From JACCUZ01 sp038246575 (GTDB taxonomy: Bacteria > Actinomycetota > Actinomycetes > JACCUZ01): 7,031 nucleotides of DNA. The notes beneath the pieces are model-generated. The model ran no database searches, had not been told where the DNA came from, and worked only from the letters and a program-made list of their open reading frames with translations. How positions within the stretch are numbered: position 1 is the first letter of the stretch; each line of letters starts with the position of its first letter. The position numbers were made by a program, and so were the translations under genes. The DNA is taken from contig JBBRVU010000202.1 in NCBI GenBank assembly GCA_038246575.1, forward strand, positions 1-7,031. Direction: 5' to 3'. Of this stretch, positions 1 through 6,157 are shown in pieces.

Positions 1-117
1 CCGGCCGGGGCCGACGAGGACCGGACCAACGAGGTCAACTCCGAGGCGTCCCCGGGACGCAGCACCAACGCCGCAGCAACCGACATACACCATTGTCCCG
101 CATCACGAACCGTCTAA
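1..117 (+). other. Flank or right end of the IS110 element; short open frame at the window edge
   Basis: Frame 1 is open from the window edge to a TAA at 115-117 (38 codons). Its composition is hydrophilic and Asn/Ala/Ser-rich, and I recognise no domain. It could be the tail of a gene cut by the insertion sequence, or chance reading through the element's right end, since the frame closes within 4 bases of the transposase stop on the other strand. IS110 elements usually carry a short non-coding right end after the transposase stop, so the element boundary probably lies in this stretch. I cannot place it because this family has no long terminal inverted repeats. Confidence 0.2.
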
Positions 118-1364
118 GGACTAGCGACACGCGACACTAGGGCATCTTCGGGTGTGGGAGTGGGGGCCGGCTGCTGGTAGGTCGTGCGGGTGCGGATCAT
201 GGCGAGCAGCACGTCGACGCGGCGGCGGGCAAGGCAGATGAGGGCGGCGTTGTGGCGCTTGCCTTCGGCGCGTTTGCGGTCGTAGTAGGCCCGGGACACC
301 GGGTCGCCCAGACTGGCGAATGCCGACAAGTACAGCGCGGACTTCAGGGCGTGGTTGCCGCGCTGGGAGCGGGTCTCGCCGCGGATGGAGGACCCTGATC
401 TGTGGGTCACGGGGGCGAGGCCGGCGTAGGCGGCCAGATGGCCGGGGGTGGGGAACGCTGAGCCGTCGCCGACGATGGTGAGCCAGATGATCGCGGTCCT
501 GACGCCGACGCCGGGCATCGAGGTCAGGACCTCGGCAAGAGGGTGGTCCTCCAGGCGGGTCTCGAGGTCCTCGGCCAGGGCATTGCGCTCGGCGTGCACC
601 GCGGCGAGCTGGGCGGCGACCCCGGCGATCACCCGCCCGAACTCGGCCGTGCCCGGGACGGTCACGGTCTGAGCGTCCAGGGCGGTGAGGATCTTGCCGG
701 GGAAGGTCTTGGCCAGCCGCGGAGACCGCTTCCGCATGAGGTCGGCGATGCGTGCCGCGCCGAGCTGGCGCAGCGCGGTCGGGGTCGGGGCGGCGCCCAG
801 CAGCGCCAGGACCCCCGGGCGGTCGAAGTGCTTGCCCAGCAGGCGTTCCAGCGCCGGGTGCACGTGCAGCAGCGCGTCCCGCAGTCGGTTGGTCAGCCGG
901 GTCGCCTCGGCGGCGAGGTCGGCGTCGTAGCCGGCCAGGACCGTGAGCCCGGCCAGCGCCTCGTCGTCCTTGCTGACCCGCCGCAGGGTGTGGGGCATGG
1001 TGCGGGCGGCGTCGGCGATGACGTACGCGTCGCGCGCGTCGGTCTTGCCCTGGCCGGGGTGCAGGTCCGCGATCCGGCGCATCGCCAGACCTGGCAGGTA
1101 GGCGACGTCGATGCCCATGTCCCGAGCGACGGCAATCGCGAGCGCGCCGATGGAGGCCGGCTGATCAACGATCAGCAGCACGCGACCATCGGCGGCGAGG
1201 CCGGCCAGGACGTGATGCAGCGCGGCCTCGTCGTTCGGCAGCGCCTTGTCGTGCAGGCGCGCGCCGTCGACGTCGAGCGCGCACGCGTGATGCTCACCCT
1301 TGCCGACGTCGAGCCCGACGAACACTGCGTACGGCGCCCGCTGGTTCTTACCCGATCCCGACAA
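114..1364 (-). CDS. IS110-family transposase / bridge-RNA-guided recombinase
   Basis: The 416-residue protein has both IS110 domains. The N-terminal RuvC-like DEDD domain shows Asp19 (GLDVGK), Asp67 (IVDQPA) and Asp109/Asp112 in KTDARDA. A central helical stretch follows. The C-terminal Transposase_20-type domain has a helix-hairpin-helix-like MPGVGVRTA at 283-291, then GLAPVTHRSG around 315-324, whose serines are the candidate nucleophile region. In this family the protein uses a bridge RNA from the element's non-coding end to pair donor and target DNA and recombine them without a DDE transposase mechanism. I chose the TTG at 1364 because GAGGAGG lies 6 bases upstream; an in-frame GTG at 1325 is an alternative that still keeps the DEDD domain. 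No frameshift or internal stop is seen, so the gene is probably functional. A Pro/Thr-rich tail follows residue 398. The stop is TAG at 114-116. Confidence 0.95.
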   Translation of the reverse strand: MSGSGKNQRAPYAVFVGLDVGKGEHHACALDVDGARLHDKALPNDEAALHHVLAGLAADGRVLLIVDQPASIGALAIAVARDMGIDVAYLPGLAMRRIADLHPGQGKTDARDAYVIADAARTMPHTLRRVSKDDEALAGLTVLAGYDADLAAEATRLTNRLRDALLHVHPALERLLGKHFDRPGVLALLGAAPTPTALRQLGAARIADLMRKRSPRLAKTFPGKILTALDAQTVTVPGTAEFGRVIAGVAAQLAAVHAERNALAEDLETRLEDHPLAEVLTSMPGVGVRTAIIWLTIVGDGSAFPTPGHLAAYAGLAPVTHRSGSSIRGETRSQRGNHALKSALYLSAFASLGDPVSRAYYDRKRAEGKRHNAALICLARRRVDVLLAMIRTRTTYQQPAPTPTPEDALVSRVASP

Positions 1365-1368
1365 CTAC

Positions 1369-1550
1369 GGCCTCCTCGTTCGATGCGGCCAGGCCGACCG
1401 GGACACCCGCGCCGGCAGCCACGTTACGAACAGGCCTCAGTCAAGGGCTCAGGTCTCTATCAGCGGTCACTGGCATCCGCCGGCTCCGGTGACAACACCC
1501 CCCAGATCATCGACGACAGGGGCAATCAGTCATGCCGGAACCGGTGGCCT
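1369..1550 (-). ncRNA. Putative IS110 bridge RNA in the transposase leader
   Basis: No open frame covers the 230 bases between the ATPase stop and the transposase start, but the stretch is full of pairing. GGCCTGTTCG (1436-1427 on the minus strand) pairs with CGAAC (1382-1378) and AGGCC (1373-1369), with GAGG bulged out, closing a 68-base domain. A second stem-loop pairs GTCAC (1493-1489) with GTGAC (1470-1466) and extends by two G-C pairs past one mismatch. In IS110-group elements the bridge RNA is made from this leader and has two such loops, one guiding target and one guiding donor DNA; here the domain nearest the gene would be the donor loop. Location, strand and structure fit the family. 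The exact ends and guide bases are inference. Confidence 0.6.
1371..1377 (-). promoter_or_regulatory. Shine-Dalgarno GAGGAGG, partly within a bridge-RNA stem
   Basis: GAGGAGG lies 6 bases before the TTG at 1364 and decides that start. Its last three bases are part of the AGGCC arm that pairs with GGCCT at 1436-1432, and its first four form a bulge, so the folded leader could hinder ribosome access to the transposase message. Confidence 0.6.
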
Positions 1551-1555
1551 GGACC

Positions 1556-1568
1556 CCCCTCTCAGGGG
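1556..1568 (-). other. Short GC hairpin between the ATPase stop and the IS leader
   Basis: On the minus strand CCCCT-GAG-AGGGG forms a perfect 5-bp stem with a 3-base loop, 30 bases after the ATPase stop. It could act in 3' end formation of the ATPase transcript, but no T-run follows. It may instead belong to the insertion sequence end or to its target site. Confidence 0.3.
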
Positions 1569-1597
1569 CTGCCAGGAAGGTAACGGGGGCGTGGGGG

Positions 1598-3505
1598 TCA
1601 GGCGCGCGCCGTCGTTGTGGCAAGCGCGCCTGTCCGCACGAGCGAGCGCAAGGCCTCCTGCGTGTCCGCGTCTGTCGAGTAGAGAATGGTCCCGATCATG
1701 CCGCGGGTGAGGAGCACCTTGTAGACGTTGCGCACCAGCCGGTCGAACGCGTCGTCAGGGACCCGCTGCCGGTCACGGAAGTCCGGATCCCGATTGTGCT
1801 GACGCCGCGAGATCATCCGACCGTGACGCCAGACCAAGTCCGGACCGAGGATGACGCCCGACCAGTCGTACTCGAACCCCTGCGCCGTATAGACGCAGCC
1901 AACCTGGTCGAACCCTGCGGGGTGGGTGGCCCACAGCGGCGCTGGGGGCGCGCCTCCAACTGAGCGGTCTCCCTTGACGTTCCATGGCCGTGCCCAATCA
2001 CCAATGCGGACGTCGTCGACGAGTGACCCGTCGGGCCGCGGGTCGCTCCACGGCCAGCAGTACCCAGCCGCGATCCGGGCGCCGAATCCCTCCCGGAGCC
2101 GCGCGTCGAGGACCGCCTCCATTTCCTCGGGCGAGTCGGCAACGCGGACGTCGAAGGCCGGATCGCCACGCCAGGACTCGAGTGGTTCGTCACTCAAGCC
2201 AAGCAGGGCGAGCACCCAGCGCTCGTATTCCTCGCTTCCGCCACACCGGAACTGCCCGTCGAGCTCAACACGGTGCACGGGCAACGAGAGGGACCGTGCA
2301 TGGGTTTCGATGTCGGCGACGGTCCCGAGCTCTCCGGGTCTGACGACTTGGTGCTCGTCCAGCAGGAAGACTGGCACGCGCGCGGCGGCGATCAGTTCCT
2401 CGACTTGACGACGCCGCTGAGTCCGCAGCCGCGCCGGTGTCCAACGGTCAACCGATGTCTCACGGATTCGGTGCGCCTCGTCAAGGATCAGGACGTCGAC
2501 GCCGTTGCGTTCTGCGTCGATGAACTGGTTGAAGTACTTGAACAGCCGCTGCGTGCGTGGCGAGCTGCGTCCGGCCACCTTGCGCAGCGTCTGCGTGAAT
2601 GACCGCGACCCCGTCGCGTGGAGGACGGTGCGCCCGCGTCGAGCCAGTTCCCCCAACAGCGACAGCGCGATGACGCTCTTCCCGCTGCCTGGTCCGCCGC
2701 TGACGATGACAACCGACTTGGAGTCGCGCGAGCGCGCGCGCTCCACCTCGTGGAGCACGAGCTGATACGCGAGCTTCTGCTCAGCAAGCAGCGTGAACTG
2801 CTCTCGACGCTGGATCTCATCGGCTGCTACGGCCAGCAACTGCTTCGATGGCGCAACGGCAGAGCCAAGCAGCTGGTCCGCGAAGGGCGCGCCAGCTGTG
2901 CCTCCTTCGAGCCGGTCGCGGAGAAACCCAAGGAAGCGGTCTCGGTCGGCGCCGGTGAACAGCTGCCCGTGGAGGTCCTGCGGGTAGTCGAACAGTGGCG
3001 AGCCGGCCCACGTCGTCGTCGCGTTGTGCAGGTACGCGGCCCCGGCGACGGCGTCCTCACGCCCCTCGAGAACGCGTAAGAAGTCGACAAGGTACTCGCA
3101 GTAGCCGCGCACCTGTGCGACGGGATGCAATCGGGGCGCGTGCGGATAGCCGTCGACCAGTACGAGCTCGGGATCGCCGTCCCATGGGCGCGCGGCGGAC
3201 CATTGCTTGAGTTCGATGACCACGAAGGACGGGCGGCCAGACCACGGATGGCGGCCGGCTAGAACCACGTCGGCTCGCTTCGATGTCAAGGGGAGGTGGT
3301 GCTCCAGCAGCACCTCGACGCTTTGTAGCCCTGCTTCTGTCAGGTCGCGCGCCAACACGGGCAGACTTCGCTCCCACGACCGGATCTCACCCGGGGACGC
3401 GCGACGACCCGTGTGCTGGCGCATCTGCTCGGCCAGGCGCACAGCCAGTGTCCCCTCGAAGGAGAGCGCGGCGAACCCGCTCGCCGAGTGGCGCAACAGC
3501 GTCAC
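1598..3505 (-). CDS. DUF2075 / Schlafen-group-3-type helicase with N-terminal PD-(D/E)xK nuclease domain
   Basis: The protein has 635 residues from the GTG at 3505. The N-terminal part resembles a RecB-type nuclease: Asp79 (KRADVV), Glu98-Leu-Lys100 (FVVIELKQW) and a QxxxY motif at Gln131-Tyr135 (QVRGY). The C-terminal half is a superfamily 1-like P-loop helicase: Walker A GPGSGKS 271-277, Walker B VLILDEAH 338-345, FLLDEHQ 380-386, GQFRCGGS 417-424, TAQGFEYD 540-547 and VLLTRGM 597-603. All key residues are present and the frame is intact. The family is described as DNA/RNA helicases; the nuclease-helicase layout resembles the staphylococcal anti-phage protein Nhi, so a defence role acting on foreign nucleic acid in the cytoplasm is plausible but inferred. 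GTG 3505 is preferred because the family begins close to the TLLRHSASGF-like segment and a GGGGGA lies 7 bases upstream. An upstream GTG at 3661 would add 52 Arg/Pro-rich residues that look non-coding. No same-strand partner gene is seen. Confidence 0.9.
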   Translation of the reverse strand: MTLLRHSASGFAALSFEGTLAVRLAEQMRQHTGRRASPGEIRSWERSLPVLARDLTEAGLQSVEVLLEHHLPLTSKRADVVLAGRHPWSGRPSFVVIELKQWSAARPWDGDPELVLVDGYPHAPRLHPVAQVRGYCEYLVDFLRVLEGREDAVAGAAYLHNATTTWAGSPLFDYPQDLHGQLFTGADRDRFLGFLRDRLEGGTAGAPFADQLLGSAVAPSKQLLAVAADEIQRREQFTLLAEQKLAYQLVLHEVERARSRDSKSVVIVSGGPGSGKSVIALSLLGELARRGRTVLHATGSRSFTQTLRKVAGRSSPRTQRLFKYFNQFIDAERNGVDVLILDEAHRIRETSVDRWTPARLRTQRRRQVEELIAAARVPVFLLDEHQVVRPGELGTVADIETHARSLSLPVHRVELDGQFRCGGSEEYERWVLALLGLSDEPLESWRGDPAFDVRVADSPEEMEAVLDARLREGFGARIAAGYCWPWSDPRPDGSLVDDVRIGDWARPWNVKGDRSVGGAPPAPLWATHPAGFDQVGCVYTAQGFEYDWSGVILGPDLVWRHGRMISRRQHNRDPDFRDRQRVPDDAFDRLVRNVYKVLLTRGMIGTILYSTDADTQEALRSLVRTGALATTTARA

Positions 3506-4003
3506 GGTCAGGTCCCCCAGGGCAGCACGAGACAACTCGTGCGGGTGGGGGCATGTCCTGAGCGGAAGCCCGTCGGGCCGCGCAGCGACTCTACACACGC
3601 GTCCGGCCGTGGTGCGACGGAATGAGGGGGTTCGTGCCTGACCCTTGGGTGGTCGACGCACGTCGTACTACTGCAGCGCCTGTCTTTCACCAGGACGGTT
3701 GATCTTTCTTGTTGACCTTCGCCGGCCGGGATCGCGTCGCGGACGCAATCTGCGCCTGCGGATGCCGCGGTGCCGTGACCGGGTGCTGGTTCGGTCGTGG
3801 GTGGCTGGAGTTAGTGCGGCGGTTCGGACTCGCAGCGGCCTCAGCAGCGCGTACAGCCGGGACAACGCAGCCACGAGCGCGCGCGACCAGGGCCAGGTTT
3901 CGGCGCTGCGCAGCCAGCGCCGGCGCTGCACGCAGGTGACTGCAGCAAGCAAGGTCGTGCCGCTTGGCGCATTGCTCGCCGGCGGGGAGTGGCGGGGGAC
4001 GCC
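3506..4003. other. Region without a convincing gene, upstream of the nuclease-helicase
   Basis: No frame here looks like a protein. A stretch around 3680-3720 is less GC-rich than its surroundings, as expected near divergent promoters, but I cannot pick out a clear -35/-10 pair for either strand. On the minus strand about 3830-3970 has a moderately gene-like, Trp-containing open stretch (RRRWLRSAETWPWSRAL) with no start, no recognised domain and continuations of low quality on both sides. It may be the relic of a lost gene. Confidence 0.4.
3513..3518 (-). promoter_or_regulatory. Ribosome binding site supporting the internal GTG start
   Basis: GGGGGA on the minus strand lies 7 bases before the GTG at 3505. 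It supports the 635-residue form of the nuclease-helicase over the 687-residue form starting at 3661. Confidence 0.45.
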
Positions 4004-4151
4004 ATGGCGACGGCTGGGCAGAGGCTTGAGGGCTGCGTGCGGCAGCTCGCCGAGCCGTTCCAGCGCAGCGAGATCATCGGGTGGATCCGGCGCCCCCTCC
4101 CGACCTGTCCGAGGCATCCCGGCATCCAGCGGGAGACCGGCAACGCCGGCC
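4004..4151 (+). pseudogene. Possible fragment of a winged-helix-type protein, N-terminal piece
   Basis: An ATG at 4004 follows GGGGGA (3994-3999) by 4 bases and starts a short frame with gene-like third positions: MATAGQRLEGCVRQL, then a segment reading FQRSEIIGWIRR. After 4090 the likely coding signal seems to pass into the next frame (PDLSEAS, 4099-4119) and then back (IQ...TGNA, from 4124), suggesting indels. It resembles the small helix-turn-helix domains that open some actinobacterial restriction-like or hypothetical proteins, but that is from memory and weak. It runs directly into the glycosylase remnant with no spacer, which suggests a deletion joined two unrelated genes. Confidence 0.3.
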
Positions 4152-4813
4152 GACCGGCTCGTGCTCGACGACCCGTTCGCGTTCGTGCTCGCGGTGATCT
4201 TCGAGCAGGGCATCGTCGCCGGGCGGTCGTGGCGGGCCCCGTACGATCTCCGGCAGCGCCTCGGACACCTTGGCCTCGCCCGGATGCCACCGGAGTCCGC
4301 AGGCGGTGCGGTCCCCGATCCAGCAGCCCCCCGAAGCTGCACCGCCACGTCGAGAACGTGCAACCTGGATCGTCGCGGCCGCGCGAAAGGTGATGGTCGA
4401 GTACGGCGGTGATGCGGCGCCCATCTGGGCGGGTCGGCCCACGGCGGCGGAGTCGCAGCGGCGGCTGGACGCGTTCGCCGGCATCGGGCAGAAGAAGGCG
4501 GCGAGGGCGGCGGAAATGCTCGAGCGAGATCTCGGCGTCGCAGTCGCCGACATGACCGGCTCTGACAGCGCCTACGACGTGCACGTGCGGCGGTTGTTCC
4601 TGCGTACCGGGCTGGCCGAGCGGGACGACCCCGACCACATGATCGAGGCGGCTCGCCGGGCCTACCCGCAGCGGCCGGGGACGATCGGCGCGCCCGCGTG
4701 GGTGGTCGGGCGGCGGTGGTGCACCGCAGGCGTGCCGGACTGCCCCTGGATGCCCGCTGGGCCGGGTGTGCCCGAAGCTCGTCGGGCGCGCCGCTGGCGT
4801 CAGCGGTGCCTGA
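4152..4813 (+). pseudogene. HhH-GPD (endonuclease III-like) DNA glycosylase, broken by four single-base indels
   Basis: Pieces of one base-excision-repair protein lie in order in all three plus frames. Frame of 4152: DRLVLDDPFAFVLAVIFEQG onward to about 4300. One extra base near 4299-4304 leads to AVRSPIQQPP. One extra C in the six-C run 4327-4332 leads to PPKLHRHVENV. One missing base near 4361 leads to ATWIVAAARKV, the hairpin segment FAGIGQKKAARAAEML and YDVHVRRLFLRTG, which carries the likely catalytic Asp. An extra A at 4750 follows, after which CPLGRVCPKL runs to a TGA at 4811-4813. Without the extra A the iron-sulphur motif is a perfect C-x6-C-x2-C-x5-C (Cys codons 4720, 4741, 4751, 4769). 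The four changes net two extra bases, and 662 minus 2 is divisible by three, giving 219 residues. The neighbouring long genes have no indels, so this is probably true decay. The usual first 30-40 residues seem absent or replaced by the upstream fragment. Confidence 0.85.
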
Positions 4814-4945
4814 GCCGCGCGACTTGCTCGTCCAGCAGCCGAGCAGCGCGATGGTGGCCACCGTCATGCCATCAGGCAGAGGGCATGGTGAGTCGGCGCC
4901 GGCTCATCGCCCGACGGCTACGCATCGTGCTGCCATGATGAGGTG

Positions 4946-5167
4946 ATGCGGACAACGCTCGACATCGATGCCGCTGTCCTCGTCGCCGCTCGCCATCTGG
5001 CGCAGGAGCGCGGGATTTCGCTCGGGGCGGCGGTGTCGGAGCTCGCTCGCCGCGCGCTGCAGGGGCGAGGCATCGCCATGAACGACGGGCTTCCGGCCTT
5101 CATCGTGGACCAGAGCGACGACCTCATCACGCCGGACATGGTGCGAGCGGCGAACGAGACCTGGTGA
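4946..5167 (+). CDS. VapB-type ribbon-helix-helix antitoxin without an adjacent toxin
   Basis: The 73-residue protein begins MRTTLDID, the DNA-contacting beta strand of ribbon-helix-helix antitoxins. Two helices follow (AAVLVAARHLAQERG and SLGAAVSELARRAL), then a tail with ITPDMVRAANE, the usual toxin-binding end of actinobacterial VapB proteins. It looks complete. In this family the antitoxin dimer binds its own promoter and neutralises a PIN-domain RNase (VapC) encoded immediately downstream. Here the next 216 bases hold no PIN domain in any frame. ATG 4946 is chosen over the adjoining GTG 4943 because the family starts M-R/K-T-T. GAGG at 4940-4943 is only 2 bases from the ATG, too close for an ideal ribosome site. 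It may be an orphan that cross-acts elsewhere, or the surviving half of a decayed pair. Confidence 0.8.
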   Translation: MRTTLDIDAAVLVAARHLAQERGISLGAAVSELARRALQGRGIAMNDGLPAFIVDQSDDLITPDMVRAANETW

Positions 5168-5169
5168 TT

Positions 5170-5241
5170 CCACATTCGAGTCGCCAGGGACGGGTGAGGC
5201 GCCAGCCGGCGCCACATCAGCCCCTGCGATTGCGAATGTGG
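5170..5241. repeat. 72-bp element bounded by a perfect 9-bp inverted repeat
   Basis: CCACATTCG (5170-5178) and CGAATGTGG (5233-5241) are exact reverse complements flanking 54 bases. The left arm begins 2 bases after the antitoxin stop. The arms are less GC-rich than the surroundings, and a second hairpin lies inside. This could be a bidirectional terminator, an operator pair, or a miniature inverted-repeat remnant; there is no obvious flanking duplication. Confidence 0.6.
5195..5216. terminator. Nested hairpin GGCGCC-AGCC-GGCGCC
   Basis: Perfect 6-bp arms (5198-5203 and 5208-5213) around a 4-base loop, extended by TG/CA pairs across one A-A mismatch. It sits 28 bases after the antitoxin stop. 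High-GC actinomycetes often end transcripts at hairpins without a U-run, so this is a reasonable candidate terminator, but the sequence alone does not prove it. Confidence 0.4.
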
Positions 5242-5383
5242 GTCAAGGGGGAGAGACCGCGGCGGCGTCGCAGCGCTGGACGTCACAGATCGCGCAGCCC
5301 CTTCGCCACGGGGCCACGGCCTTCGGCGCCGGCGTGAACCGGCCGCGGGGGCGCCGTGCCGGTGTCCATGGTGCGAGCCTGCC

Positions 5384-6157
5384 GTGGTGAGCGCAGGTTT
5401 CATCGAGGACGACCTGAGCCGTCCCGTGCAGACCGGGAGGCCGGTCCGGCGGGTTGTGTCGCTGGTGCCGTCGCTGACCGAGGCGATCGCGGAATCGGCT
5501 CCCGGGATCCTTGTGGGAGCGACCGATTGGTGCACCCACCCGGCCGACCTGGACGTCACCCGCGTACGCGGCACCAAAAGTCCGGATGTCGGCCGCATCA
5601 TCGGGCTGGCGCCGGACCTCGTCGTCGCCAACCAGGAGGAGAATCGCCGCGTCGACGTCGAACGGCTCGAGGCGGCCGGGATCCCGGTGTGGGTGACCAC
5701 ACCAGCGACCGTGCCCGCGGCGCTGGAGTCGCTGGGTCGGCTGCTCAGCGTGGCGCTCGATGTGGGCGACGAGCCCGGCTGGCTGCGCGTGGCGCGGGAC
5801 GCGTGGGCCGGCCCGCCGCCGCCGGTACGCGCCTGCGCGGTCGTCTGCGTCTGGCGGGACCCGTGGATGGTGGTCGGGCCCGGGACGTTCACCGGGGACC
5901 TGCTGCGCCGGCTCGGCATCGCGAACGCGTACAACGGTGCCGACGGCCGCTATCCGCACACCACGCCCGATCAGATCCTGGCGCGAGCGCCCGATCTCGT
6001 TGTGCTGCCTGACGAGCCATACGCCTTCACCGAAGACGACGGTCCGGAGGCCTTCCCTGGGCTCGCCTGCCGGCTGGTCAGTGGCCGGCTGCTCACCTGG
6101 TACGGCCCCAGCCTCGCCACCGCCCGTCCCGATCTGATCGCTGCACTGCTTGAGTGA
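5384..6157 (+). CDS. Helical-backbone metal receptor (BtuF/TroA-like binding protein), no signal peptide
   Basis: The 257-residue protein matches the class III periplasmic binding protein fold used for cobalamin, haem and siderophore-metal uptake. It begins with RRVVSLVPSLTEAIAE (first Rossmann-like lobe), followed by VGATDWCTHPADL and TRVRGTKSPDVGRIIGLAPDLVVANQEEN. A long connecting helix is followed by the second lobe with VCVWRDPWMVVGPGTFTGDLLRRLGIANAY and DQILARAPDLVVLPDEPYAF. It is complete in length but has no N-terminal hydrophobic segment or lipobox Cys, so it is probably cytoplasmic, as in the signal-less actinobacterial members of this superfamily. The ligand cannot be read from the sequence; no permease or ATPase gene is adjacent. 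The start is one of two adjacent GTGs (5384, 5387); no strong ribosome site is visible. Codon use is like that of the intact neighbours. Confidence 0.88.
   Translation: MVSAGFIEDDLSRPVQTGRPVRRVVSLVPSLTEAIAESAPGILVGATDWCTHPADLDVTRVRGTKSPDVGRIIGLAPDLVVANQEENRRVDVERLEAAGIPVWVTTPATVPAALESLGRLLSVALDVGDEPGWLRVARDAWAGPPPPVRACAVVCVWRDPWMVVGPGTFTGDLLRRLGIANAYNGADGRYPHTTPDQILARAPDLVVLPDEPYAFTEDDGPEAFPGLACRLVSGRLLTWYGPSLATARPDLIAALLE

Larger units (their letters stand above)
114..1550 (-). mobile_element. IS110-family insertion sequence (ends not resolved)
   Basis: One intact IS110-type transposase gene plus a structured leader of roughly 180 bases on the same strand makes a plausible complete element. 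The long non-coding end lies upstream of the transposase, the IS110-group arrangement, rather than downstream as in the IS1111 group. The stated limits cover only the transposase and leader. The left end must lie between about 1540 and the ATPase stop at 1598, and the right end between 1 and 113. No terminal inverted repeats or target duplication are visible, as expected for this family. Confidence 0.7.

Noticed and set aside
543..1583. Long plus-strand open frame (346 codons) opposite the transposase
   Set aside because: It is the antisense shadow of the IS110 gene; its product is Arg/Gln/Gly-rich with no domain, and long antisense frames are expected at this GC content.
3506..3661. 52-residue N-terminal extension of the nuclease-helicase from the GTG at 3661
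   Set aside because: The extension is Arg/Pro/Thr-rich with poor codon bias, and the GTG at 3505 has a ribosome site and matches the usual family start; kept only as an alternative.
4299..4750. Programmed ribosomal frameshifting in the glycosylase gene
   Set aside because: Four separate shifts in both directions are needed and the sites share no slippery-sequence pattern apart from one C-run; decay or read errors are simpler.
3668..4867. 399-codon minus-strand open frame across the glycosylase remnant
   Set aside because: Mostly Arg/Pro/Ala low-complexity residues; the opposite strand holds the recognisable HhH-GPD pieces.
4865..4887. CATGCC/GGCATG inverted repeat as the antitoxin operator
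   Set aside because: Only 6-bp arms, about 60 bases upstream of the start, with no promoter elements to anchor it; too weak to annotate.
5165..5383. PIN-domain (VapC) toxin after the antitoxin
   Set aside because: No frame shows the opening hydrophobic strand with Asp, or the later acidic residues, of a PIN domain; the frame overlapping the antitoxin stop is Arg/Pro-rich.
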